From the NCBI GenBank assembly GCA_001443525.1, contig LKPX01000011.1, forward strand, positions 1 through 64,000: 64,000 nucleotides of DNA, given 5' to 3'. Shown in pieces: positions 27,296 through 35,117 of the stretch (its first letter is position 1; each line of letters begins with the position of its first letter). A program made the translations under genes and the position numbers. The stretch comes from Desulfobacteraceae bacterium RAAP-1 (lineage in GTDB: Bacteria; Desulfobacterota; Desulfobacteria; Desulfobacterales; Desulfatirhabdiaceae). Under the pieces are notes generated by a model. The model saw nothing but the letters and a program-made list of their open reading frames with translations. It was not told where the DNA came from and made no database searches.

Positions 27296-27667
27296 TCATT
27301 TCGGTTGGAGATGGAGCAGCGCCAGCGTTTCCACCAGATGCTTCAGATTGACGGGTTTCTGGAGATAATGATCTGCGCCGGCGCCCAGGGCTTCGACAAT
27401 GGTTTCCGGATCCCCATAAGCGGACAGCATAACCACTCCTGTTTCAGGGCTGTTTTGTTTAATGGTTTTAAGCACTTCCATTCCGCTCATCCCCGGCATC
27501 CGGATATCTAAAACCACAACATGGGGCTTGATCTCTGAAAAAGCCGCCAAAGCGTCTTTTCCGTTTGAGGCTGTCGTCACCGAATATCCGCTCAGCGTCA
27601 GATATTCCTGCATCAGGTCTCCGACAAACAACTCATCATCCACCACCAGCACCCGTATTGGTTCCAT
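27296..27667 (-). CDS. Stand-alone receiver domain protein
   Basis: A 123-residue CheY-like receiver with acidic pocket DD at 10-11, D54 (VVLDIRMPG) and YLQKPV with the conserved Lys-Pro. No output domain. The start MEPIRVLVV is preceded directly by GGAGG with no spacer, which is unusual; the only upstream in-frame start lacks conservation. First gene of the unit receiver, DUF3391-like, HDOD. Confidence 0.85.
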   Translation of the reverse strand: MEPIRVLVVDDELFVGDLMQEYLTLSGYSVTTASNGKDALAAFSEIKPHVVVLDIRMPGMSGMEVLKTIKQNSPETGVVMLSAYGDPETIVEALGAGADHYLQKPVNLKHLVETLALLHLQPK

Positions 27668-27896
27668 CCTCCAGATTTCCTTGTCTGACGCACAACAACG
27701 TCCAGCGAGAAAGCCATCCTGCCGCCTGAAAAACATTCCCTGAAATTCTCTTCAAGAGTACGGCGCTACGCATGCGCATATGAAATTCTAAAGATGTTCA
27801 GGAAAAAGCGGCAGGAGATGTGACAGGAGAATTATCATGACGACAATTCGATATCAAGACAAAAACAGGCGGGACTATCTAATGGATATTCGCAAG

Positions 27897-28319
27897 CTAT
27901 ACTTTTTTATCAAACAGTATCCCGATCATTTTATCCATTTTGGCCGCCAGATCCAGAAATTCCTGATCCGGAATTTCGCGAATCACCTTGCCGGAATCTT
28001 TATCGATGACTTTCACCATCATCCGGCCGGTCTCCTTGTACTGGGTAAATTCCAGTTCAATATATTGCATCTGACTGACCTTGTTCTGAAAATCTTTCAG
28101 CATGGCCGTCAGTGCAGAATCAGATTTTGCAGACTGTTGCTGCCCCTGATTCTGGCGTTTAAGCTGGTCCTGATTTTTCAGATCAATCTGATCCGACGGC
28201 TGAACCGGATCTACCTCAGGGGTACTCTGCGGCTGCGCCGTGGGAGGATATCCCAGAGAGTTCGTATCCACAAAACCGGTTTGCAGCTTCTGAACTTTTA
28301 CGGATTGTAACAATTCCAT
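27897..28319 (-). CDS. flaG: FlaG-family flagellar protein
   Basis: A 140-residue protein with a Gln/Asp-rich linker (20-65) and the FlaG C-terminal domain: LEFTQYKETGRMMVKVIDKD and GKVIREIPDQEFLDLAAKMD. FlaG influences filament length in several bacteria. Last gene of the fliD, fliS, fliT-like, flaG unit. Confidence 0.85.
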   Translation of the reverse strand: MELLQSVKVQKLQTGFVDTNSLGYPPTAQPQSTPEVDPVQPSDQIDLKNQDQLKRQNQGQQQSAKSDSALTAMLKDFQNKVSQMQYIELEFTQYKETGRMMVKVIDKDSGKVIREIPDQEFLDLAAKMDKMIGILFDKKV

Positions 28320-28347
28320 AACACCCCCCTATAATTGCAACGACATT

Positions 28348-28653
28348 TTATCTGCCATAAGCGTAAAGCATTTTTCGGCCGTCGGCAATTCGTTTCAATG
28401 ACATGACAATCTCATGCTGCCTTGCCTCGATAGCTATTTCAACTTCCCGTATCCGGTCCAAAAGCGTGTGAAGCCGGTTTTCCAGCGCCTTATCCGTGAT
28501 CTGCCCCAAGGCATTCAGTTCGCGCATTAACGCAGCCTGTTCCTGAGATAACAGTTCCAGCGTCTTTATATCCATCTGCTGCAACGCATCCATGGCCCGA
28601 TCTGCAGTCAGCGACAGACGATGCAATATGGTTTCATGATCGCTAAGCGGCAA
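28348..28653 (-). CDS. FliT/FlgN-like flagellar chaperone candidate
   Basis: A 101-residue, almost wholly helical protein with heptad-like spacing (LELLSQEQAALMRELNAL, LHTLLDRIREVEIAIEAR). Overlaps fliS by 11 bp. Position next to fliS and fliD is where FliT (FliD chaperone) usually lies; the sequence alone is too plain to prove it. Confidence 0.6.
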   Translation of the reverse strand: MPLSDHETILHRLSLTADRAMDALQQMDIKTLELLSQEQAALMRELNALGQITDKALENRLHTLLDRIREVEIAIEARQHEIVMSLKRIADGRKMLYAYGR

Positions 28654-29086
28654 TGGAGAATCCTTTCTTTAAACCGGATGCATCCGAAAACGCTGGACTC
28701 GCAGCAGAAGCCTTCTGCTGCTGCGCCAATGCGCCCTGAAATCCATCTCGAATGGTCGCCATGAGTTTTTCAACTTCCTGAAGCGCGGAGTCGTCGTTTT
28801 TCAAATTGGCTATCGTCAGACGTTCCAGAATATACCGGTACAGTGCAGAAAGGTTTTCCACCAGTTTGATTCCCATATCCCTGTCCAGCGCGTTGTCCAG
28901 CTCAGCGATAATGGCAACCGCGCTGCAGATATTCTCTCCCTTTATCTTCGGATCTCCCGCCTCAAGCCCGCGTCTGGCAGACTGAATATGCCGAACCGTC
29001 CCCTCCAGAAGCTTTATCAGCATGATTTCCTTGCTGTCAATCGTATTGGCGATCCGGCTGTAAGCGCTGTAACCTGCATATGCCAT
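28643..29086 (-). CDS. fliS: Flagellin chaperone FliS
   Basis: A 147-residue FliS: N-terminal GYSAYSRIANTIDSKEIMLIKLLEGTVR and the family segment LSALYRYILERLTIANLKND. FliS binds the flagellin C-terminus in the cytoplasm and prevents early polymerisation. It lies 16 bp after fliD. Confidence 0.93.
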   Translation of the reverse strand: MAYAGYSAYSRIANTIDSKEIMLIKLLEGTVRHIQSARRGLEAGDPKIKGENICSAVAIIAELDNALDRDMGIKLVENLSALYRYILERLTIANLKNDDSALQEVEKLMATIRDGFQGALAQQQKASAASPAFSDASGLKKGFSIAA

Positions 29087-29102
29087 GGATTTTTCTCCTC
29101 TG

Positions 29103-30581
29103 CTATTTACTGCTGCTACTGCTGGCCCAGTTACTCTGGAGCTGAGACAATTGCGTGGTTAAAGAACTGGCGGTATTTTTGTAATTGCTCAAAATGACCT
29201 CAAGCGCTGAAAACTGTGTCTGAAGCCGCGTCTGATTTGCGTTCAGGCGCGTCGTCATGTCACTGATTTCTTTGTCCATGCTGGTCAGAATGCTTTGAAT
29301 GCCTTTCGTACGAGTGGCCAGCAAACCACTTGTGGAATTCAGGATATTGTTCAGCACACCGGACATCGTGGCGCTGAAGCCCTGCGTTCCCGTGGTGGTT
29401 CCTGTCGTGGATGTCGTGCTTGTCGATGTAAAAAAAGTGGCCACTGCTGTCGGGTTGCTGCTCAGTTTGGATGACAGCGTCGCAGAGTTAAACTGCAGCT
29501 TGCTGAGTTTTGTGGGATCATCCGGTGTTGACTGGGTAACTCCCATATCCGCCAGCGTGCTGAACCCGGATGCCAACCCGGATACGGCATTCAGAGCCGT
29601 TTTTGTGATTTGAGACTGAATCATGCTGGTGGTGGAATCTCCAAACAGCGTTCCGGCCGTGTGGGTGGATGAATCATAACTCTGCTGGGTATTCAGCGTA
29701 TCCACCAGTGAGTTATAAGCCGTGACAAACGCATTTACACGCGTGTTCAAAAGCGTGTAATCCTGCTGCACCGTCAGCGTTACGGGAGTGCTGGTATTGG
29801 CCCCCTGAAGATTCAGCGTCACCCCGCTGATCACGTCGCTGATCGTGTTGGAAGACCGCGTGATGTTGGTAATGCCGTCCACCGAGATGTTGGCATCGGC
29901 TGCGGCCTGCTGCTGGGTAAGATTATAGATTTTGGACGTACTGTCATAGACCAGCCGCGACAGGCCGGTGGTATCCTGATTCAACGGATCCGTAGAAGAT
30001 GTGGTGCCGGATTCAGTCACCGTAAGGCTGATCGTATTGGCAGTGCCGGTTTTCTGGCTTGTCAACATCAGATAGTAGCTGGCGCCGCTGTAAACAACAT
30101 TGGCGGTTACTCCGGCATTGGCGTTGTTGATCGATTGGGCCACGGTTGAAATGGTGTCTGTGGAACCCACCGTGATATCTGTGGCCGTGTTGCTGCCCAC
30201 TTTCAGGTGAATGGTTCCTGCGCCCACAGCTTCAGTTCCGGTAAATCCCGTACTATTCAGCTTTTGAGCGGCCGCCAGTGTATTGACGGTTATGGAATAT
30301 GACCCGGCCGTCGTCGCCGTTGTTGCTGTTGCGGTTAATAAACTGGTGTTGCTGGAGGTTGCACTGCTGCTGGTCACATTGTCTTTAGACGCCAGATTGG
30401 TGACCGCACTCTGCAAATCGGTCAGATTTCCCTGGAGCGTGCTGTAAGAAGACAATTCCACCTGATACGCCGCTTCCTGTTTCTGCAGCGCAATGATGGG
30501 CTGCTGCTCCACCGCCTGAAGCTGAGAAATGATGGATGTGGTATTAAGACCGGACACCAGACCGCTGACCGAAATACTCAT
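29103..30581 (-). CDS. fliD: Flagellar filament cap FliD
   Basis: A 492-residue hook-associated protein 2. The N-terminal coiled part begins SISVSGLVSGLNTTSIISQLQ and the C-terminal part ends in helical heptads (RLNANQTRLQTQFSALEVIL). The middle is very rich in Ser and Thr, like the flagellins, so it is a possible glycosylation target. First gene of its unit; no clear promoter was seen directly upstream, so it may be read from the flagellin gene. Confidence 0.92.
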   Translation of the reverse strand: MSISVSGLVSGLNTTSIISQLQAVEQQPIIALQKQEAAYQVELSSYSTLQGNLTDLQSAVTNLASKDNVTSSSATSSNTSLLTATATTATTAGSYSITVNTLAAAQKLNSTGFTGTEAVGAGTIHLKVGSNTATDITVGSTDTISTVAQSINNANAGVTANVVYSGASYYLMLTSQKTGTANTISLTVTESGTTSSTDPLNQDTTGLSRLVYDSTSKIYNLTQQQAAADANISVDGITNITRSSNTISDVISGVTLNLQGANTSTPVTLTVQQDYTLLNTRVNAFVTAYNSLVDTLNTQQSYDSSTHTAGTLFGDSTTSMIQSQITKTALNAVSGLASGFSTLADMGVTQSTPDDPTKLSKLQFNSATLSSKLSSNPTAVATFFTSTSTTSTTGTTTGTQGFSATMSGVLNNILNSTSGLLATRTKGIQSILTSMDKEISDMTTRLNANQTRLQTQFSALEVILSNYKNTASSLTTQLSQLQSNWASSSSSK

Positions 30582-30597
30582 AACCTGCCTCCACTAT

Positions 30598-30654
30598 TGA
30601 TGGCTTCGTAAAAAGTCCGGAGGGAAAATCCGGATACTCGGAAAATCCCTCCGG
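30598..30654 (-). terminator. Terminator of flagellin 1 built against a repeat A fragment
   Basis: CCGGAGGGA and TCCCTCCGG (30617-30654) form a 9-bp stem. On the minus strand the stem is followed at once by ACTTTTTACGAAGCC, which is the end fragment of repeat A at 30598-30620. The repeat therefore supplies the T-run. Partial read-through into fliD is possible. Confidence 0.65.
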
Positions 30655-30679
30655 GGTAAAGGTCAAAATACTGCTGGTA

Positions 30680-32632
30680 TTACTTCAGCAAAGACAGCAC
30701 CTGCTGTGGAAGCTGCTTGGCCTGAGCCAGCATGGCGATACCCGCCTGCTCAAGAATTTGCTGCTTGCTGAAATTCGTTGTTTCCGCAGCAAAGTCCGCA
30801 TCCGTGATACGTCCACTGGCTGTTGAAAGGTTCTGCGAAATGTTCTGCAGGTTCGTGATGGTGGCATCCAGACGATTCTGGAGCGCACCCAGCGTACCCC
30901 GGTTACTGGACACTGTATTCAAGGCGGCATCTATCCGGGTGATGGCGTCGTTGGCGTTGGCCAGACTGGCGACGCTCAATCCGGAGCCCACAGTATCCGA
31001 ACTGCCCCCCTCCTGCGTAAAACCGGCCGCCGCAACATTGTTACCGGATACCTTGACGGCGGCACCGCTGGCTGATGTCAGTGTGATGTTGGCCAGCGTG
31101 GTTTGTGTTGTAGCTGATCCGGTAAGCGTGAATGTCGAACTGGTGTCATTTACTGTGATACCCGTACCTGACGACGTCAACACAAGCTGCCCACTCGCAT
31201 TGGTGGAGGCCACAACACCACCCGTGGAAGTCGCAGCGTTAATACTCGTCACAACTGCATTGATATCCGCCGCTGAAGCCAGACTTACGGTTCCGCCATT
31301 GATCGTAATACTCGATGCGGCAGCACCCGTGTCATTAGCTAAATTCAGAGTATATGCCTGCGTTGTTGAATAACTGGCTGTCACTCCGCTCGAGGAGGAA
31401 ATGTTGTTGATGGCTGTTGTCATAGCGGTGACACTGCCGCTCGCTGAAGCGCCGACCGTCACTCCGTTAATTACCAGATCTCCTGCTGCAAGGGCATTTG
31501 TGCCTACCGACCCGCCCGACACACTGGAGGCGCCCGTCGAGGCGTTGAATCCCCACTGCTGCAGATTCGATGCCGTGGTTGTTGCGCTTACGGTGATGGT
31601 TGTATTGTTGGCGCTGGTGCTGGAAAGAGATACATATCCACTATAAGTACCAACCGTCAAACCGGAATTTGCTACCGTACCGGAAGTAGCCCCCGACGTA
31701 TTCCCCACCACGATGTTCGCCCCGGTGGTGTTGCTCAGAGTGACCGTGTTGTCTGAATTCAACACTGCCGTAACCCCAGCACCGCTCTGATTGATGTTGT
31801 TCACCAGATCCGTCATGTTACCGGAAGCCGCAATCACCGTGCCGTTGACCGTCAACCCTGAAACATTGCCGCTGACATTTCCGGTTCCTCTGTAGGTATT
31901 GTAGGCGGTCGCGGCAACGCCTGTGGTAGAGGAATAATTGTTGATGGCTGCAGCTTCCTGCTGTGCAGTCATTTTTGTCTGAGTTGTACTGGTGCCGGAA
32001 GCCGTATAGGTGATCGCCGTACCATTAATAGTCAAACCGCCAATGGTCTGACCGCCTGATACCCCTGTACTCTCAGCAACCCGTCCGCTGTTCACTGTTC
32101 CCAGCGCAGAATAGCCGTCTAGACCCAGTGCGGCAGTTTTGCTGTTTTGCAGACCCACGGATATGGTCTGCCCGGAGTTGGCGCCGATCTGAAACGTCTT
32201 GGTGCCGCCGGTGCCATCCAGAAGGCTGGTGCCGTTGAACTGTGTGGCGCCGGCAATCCGGTTGATTTCAGCAAAGTACTGATCCATGGCCGACTGCAAC
32301 GACGCACGGTCCGAAGTGGAGTTGGTGTCATTGGAAGCCTGAACCGCAATGGTTCGCATGGACTGCAGCAGGTTGGTGATTTGCTGCATCGCACCTTCTG
32401 ACGTCTGCAGCATCGAAATACCGTCATTGGCGTTTCTCACTGCCTGGTTAAGCCCGTTAACCTGGGCGTTCATGCGGGTCGAAATGGCCAGACCCGCGGC
32501 GTCATCCTTCGCGCTGTTGATTCTTAAACCGGATGACAACCTCTGTAAAGATTGATCTAACGAATTCTGCGTTGAATACAGATAATTCTGGGTTGACAAC
32601 GCATCACTATTGGTCATTACTGAAAGTGCCAT
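30680..32632 (-). CDS. Flagellin 1 (650 residues)
   Basis: Filament protein with conserved ends. The N-terminal D0/D1 region (to about 175) has RLSSGLRINSAKDDAAGLAI and NAQVNGLNQAVRNANDGISM. The C-terminal D1/D0 region has NTVSSNRGTLGALQNRLDAT and AMLAQAKQLPQQVLSLL. Between them lies a long Ser/Thr/Gly/Ala-rich variable domain, with a TAYNTYRGTGNVSGNVSGLT segment also present in flagellin 2. AGGAGG precedes the start by 8 nt. Two sigma-28-like promoters lie 245-350 bp upstream. The variable domain suits O-glycosylation by the enzymes coded nearby. Confidence 0.95.
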   Translation of the reverse strand: MALSVMTNSDALSTQNYLYSTQNSLDQSLQRLSSGLRINSAKDDAAGLAISTRMNAQVNGLNQAVRNANDGISMLQTSEGAMQQITNLLQSMRTIAVQASNDTNSTSDRASLQSAMDQYFAEINRIAGATQFNGTSLLDGTGGTKTFQIGANSGQTISVGLQNSKTAALGLDGYSALGTVNSGRVAESTGVSGGQTIGGLTINGTAITYTASGTSTTQTKMTAQQEAAAINNYSSTTGVAATAYNTYRGTGNVSGNVSGLTVNGTVIAASGNMTDLVNNINQSGAGVTAVLNSDNTVTLSNTTGANIVVGNTSGATSGTVANSGLTVGTYSGYVSLSSTSANNTTITVSATTTASNLQQWGFNASTGASSVSGGSVGTNALAAGDLVINGVTVGASASGSVTAMTTAINNISSSSGVTASYSTTQAYTLNLANDTGAAASSITINGGTVSLASAADINAVVTSINAATSTGGVVASTNASGQLVLTSSGTGITVNDTSSTFTLTGSATTQTTLANITLTSASGAAVKVSGNNVAAAGFTQEGGSSDTVGSGLSVASLANANDAITRIDAALNTVSSNRGTLGALQNRLDATITNLQNISQNLSTASGRITDADFAAETTNFSKQQILEQAGIAMLAQAKQLPQQVLSLLK

Positions 32633-32876
32633 AATATATTCCTCCTTGAATATAGAACTGATTCCGGGCCTCTATGCCCATAAGTAAAACGAAATACTCA
32701 CTTTTTGTTAACGCGGTCATCGTCTCCATGACAATGACATTTACATCATTTTACTATTTCTGATCTCCTCCGGCGCCGGACACCGGTACCATTAGGGAAG
32801 ACATTGACGTTTTCGGACCACCTCCTTCTTGTTCACCGCTTGCTGATCTTCATAATGATTTGACTTGTTAATTCTG

Positions 32877-32903
32877 TTATCGGTATCTTATGAAAAACCT
32901 TTA
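32877..32903 (-). promoter_or_regulatory. Sigma-28 (FliA) promoter, proximal copy
   Basis: Minus-strand TAAA, 15 nt, ACCGATAA, one base from the FliA consensus. It faces flagellin 1 and gives a leader of about 240 nt. It lies in the gene-free gap 32633-32998. Confidence 0.7.
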
Positions 32904-32952
32904 GCAGTTTTTTTGAAGATTTTTCAGTTTGTTTCATCCTCTTTGTCGATTT

Positions 32953-32979
32953 GTATCGGCAGTTCCCGGGAAAGCTTTA
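32953..32979 (-). promoter_or_regulatory. Sigma-28 (FliA) promoter, distal copy
   Basis: Minus-strand TAAA, 15 nt, GCCGATAC, 76 bp upstream of the proximal copy and in the same direction. Both copies are preceded by AAAAAAACTGC, which indicates local duplication of the promoter. Confidence 0.7.
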
Positions 32980-32998
32980 GCAGTTTTTTTAAATACAT

Positions 32999-33214
32999 CT
33001 ATGCCATAATATCGACAATGCTGCCGGATGCGCCTGAAACGCCAAAATTTCCGCTGTCGCTGTCACCGCCGGACTCGGCAGTCGAACTGCCTGACGGTGA
33101 TGCTTCGACGCCCTTGTGATGATGGCCTTTCATATTTTTTTGAATCCGGGACAATATCTGCTGCGAACCGGATTGATATATGCTGTTATTTGAAGAAACT
33201 CCCGATATTGACAT
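32999..33214 (-). CDS. Small Gly/Ser-rich protein between flagellins
   Basis: A 71-residue protein. The start MSISGVSSNN (33214) is 8 nt after GGAGG; two ATGs just upstream are less well placed. The N-terminal half (SIYQSGSQQILSRIQKNMKG) resembles small deltaproteobacterial proteins known only as hypothetical. A HHHK cluster is followed by a Gly/Ser/Asp-rich tail. No signal peptide. Being between two flagellin genes it may be exported or act with the filament, but no function is known. Confidence 0.6.
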   Translation of the reverse strand: MSISGVSSNNSIYQSGSQQILSRIQKNMKGHHHKGVEASPSGSSTAESGGDSDSGNFGVSGASGSIVDIMA

Positions 33215-33271
33215 AACCATGCCCTCCATTTTCCTGATGGAAATTGTTTTTAAGATACAGGCAAACCACCG

Positions 33272-33293
33272 CCTGCCGGCATATTCCGGCAGG
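33272..33293. terminator. Hairpin after flagellin 2
   Basis: CCTGCCGG-catatt-CCGGCAGG is a perfect 8-bp stem 56 bp past the flagellin 2 stop. It has no following T-run, so it may stabilise the 3' end rather than terminate alone. Confidence 0.45.
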
Positions 33294-33348
33294 ATTCAGT
33301 TGCCGATTCCCGAAGTATCAGAAGTGGAAATCCGCAATTTATCCTTCA

Positions 33349-34986
33349 CTATTTCAGCAACTGCATCACTTCCTGTGGAAGCTGCTTGGCCTGCGCCAGC
33401 ATGGCCACCCCTGCCTGAACCAGAATCTGGGATTTGCTGAAATTAGCGGTTTCAGAGGCAAAATCCGCATCCGTAATTTGCGAATTGGCGGTGGAAAGAT
33501 TCAGGGAAATATTCTGAAGGTTGGAAACCGTGGAATCCAGCCGGTTCTGAACAGAGCCGAAATTCCCCCGTATCTGCGACACCGTGTTGATGGCCGCATC
33601 AATCCGGGTAATGGCGATGTTGGCGTTCGCCAGATTGGAAACCCGAAGCCCGGACCCGACGGCTTCCGAACTGCCGCCCTGTTCCGTAAACCCGGCCTTG
33701 GCGATTGTCGCTGCTGAAGTGCCGGTTATCCGGATATCCGCCCCATTGGATGACACCAGCATAATGCTGTTGCCGGTTTTACTGGCTGTCACACCGCTTT
33801 GAGTGGAAACGCTGTTGATGGCCAGTACCATATCGTCCACACTGCCGCTGGCTGAAGGCCCGACAGACACGCCGTTGATAACGATATCTCCGGCAGCCAG
33901 AGCGTTTGTCGTAACCGCCGTTCCGGTCACTGTAGAGGCGCCGTTGGAAACATTAAATCCAAAAGTATTCATACCTGTCGCGCCTGTGCTGCTGTCGGTT
34001 CCAACGGTAATCGTCGCATTGTTGGTAGCGGACAACGCCAGATAACCATGATATGTGCTGGCGGCCAGTCCGGAATTGTTTGTTACCCCTCCGACAGTGA
34101 TATCATTACCTGTGGTGTTGCTCAGCGTTATCGAACCGTCTGAATTGAGTACTGCTGTGACTCCCGTAAGTCCTGAAACATCCCGATTGATGTTTCTGAC
34201 CAGCTCGTTCATGCTGGCGGAAGAGCCGACAGAGTAGCCGTTAATCGTCAGACCGGATACCACCCCCGTGACATTGCCTTGGCCTCGATAGGTATTATAT
34301 GCGGTTGCGGTGACGCCGGTGGTTGCAGTGTAAGTGTTAATGGCCGCTGCTTCCGCTGCTGCACTGGTGGCGCCCGCCATCGTAATGTCGGTGCCATCAA
34401 TCGTCAGCCCAACGGTTGAAGCCGAGGTGCTGATCCGTCCGCTGTTCAGGCTGCCCAGTGGCGAATAGCCGTTCAGACTCAAGTCCTGAGTCTTGACGCT
34501 GGCCAGCGATACATTAATCGTCTGGTCAGCGTTAGCCCCAACCTGAAAAGTTTTAGAACCGCCGGTGCCGTCCAGCAGATTGACGCCGTTAAACGAGGTG
34601 GAGCTGGCGACACGGTCTATTTCCGCATAGAGCTGATCCATCTGTGCCTGAATCGATGCACGGTCGGACGTGGAATTGGTATCATTGGATGCCTGAACGG
34701 CAAGCGTTCGCATGGACTGCAAGAGGCTGGTAACCTGCTGCATGGAACCTTCCGCAGTCTGAAGCATGGATATTCCGTCATTGGCGTTTCTCACCGCCTG
34801 ATTGAGACCGCTCACCTGGGAAGTAAACCGGCTGGAAATAGCCAGCCCCGCCGCATCATCCTTGGCGCTGTTGATCCGGAGCCCCGATGACAGTCTTTCC
34901 AGAGACTGGTTCATCGCATTCTGATTATTATTCACATCGATTTGCGCCTGCAGAGAGGGGATGTTGGTATTGATTGTCATAGACAT
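33349..34986 (-). CDS. Flagellin 2 (545 residues)
   Basis: A second flagellin with the same conserved ends as flagellin 1 (RLSSGLRINSAKDDAAGLAI; AMLAQAKQLPQEVMQLL) but a shorter variable domain. The start MSMTINTN follows AAGGAG by 8 nt. No sigma-28 or sigma-54 site was found in the 131-bp gap upstream, which is filled by an inverted repeat, so it may be cotranscribed with the glycosyltransferase genes upstream. Two divergent filament subunits suggest a composite filament or alternative expression. Confidence 0.95.
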   Translation of the reverse strand: MSMTINTNIPSLQAQIDVNNNQNAMNQSLERLSSGLRINSAKDDAAGLAISSRFTSQVSGLNQAVRNANDGISMLQTAEGSMQQVTSLLQSMRTLAVQASNDTNSTSDRASIQAQMDQLYAEIDRVASSTSFNGVNLLDGTGGSKTFQVGANADQTINVSLASVKTQDLSLNGYSPLGSLNSGRISTSASTVGLTIDGTDITMAGATSAAAEAAAINTYTATTGVTATAYNTYRGQGNVTGVVSGLTINGYSVGSSASMNELVRNINRDVSGLTGVTAVLNSDGSITLSNTTGNDITVGGVTNNSGLAASTYHGYLALSATNNATITVGTDSSTGATGMNTFGFNVSNGASTVTGTAVTTNALAAGDIVINGVSVGPSASGSVDDMVLAINSVSTQSGVTASKTGNSIMLVSSNGADIRITGTSAATIAKAGFTEQGGSSEAVGSGLRVSNLANANIAITRIDAAINTVSQIRGNFGSVQNRLDSTVSNLQNISLNLSTANSQITDADFASETANFSKSQILVQAGVAMLAQAKQLPQEVMQLLK

Positions 34987-35004
34987 AGTTATTTCTCCTT
35001 TTTC

Positions 35005-35069
35005 GTAGGTCGGGATGCCTTCCCGACATATTCAAATAACAGTGATGCCGGGATCCATTCCCGACCTAC
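35005..35069. repeat. Inverted repeat GTAGGTCGGGA...TCCCGACCTAC
   Basis: GTAGGTCGGGATGCC at 35005 and the complementary GGATCCATTCCCGACCTAC ending at 35069 form outer arms. The left arm is itself a hairpin (GTCGGGA-tgcct-TCCCGAC). It lies between the GT41 gene stop and the flagellin 2 ribosome-binding site and may attenuate transcription there. Confidence 0.6.
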
Positions 35070-35117
35070 TCGTGATACGTGATATAATCAGTCAATATTT
35101 TGACAAAGTCTTTCATG

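Noticed and set aside
30732-31373. Plus-strand frames of 213 and 104 codons across the flagellin and FliD genes
   Set aside because: They mirror the Ser/Thr/Ala/Val-rich coding strand of flagellin and FliD and carry no domain.
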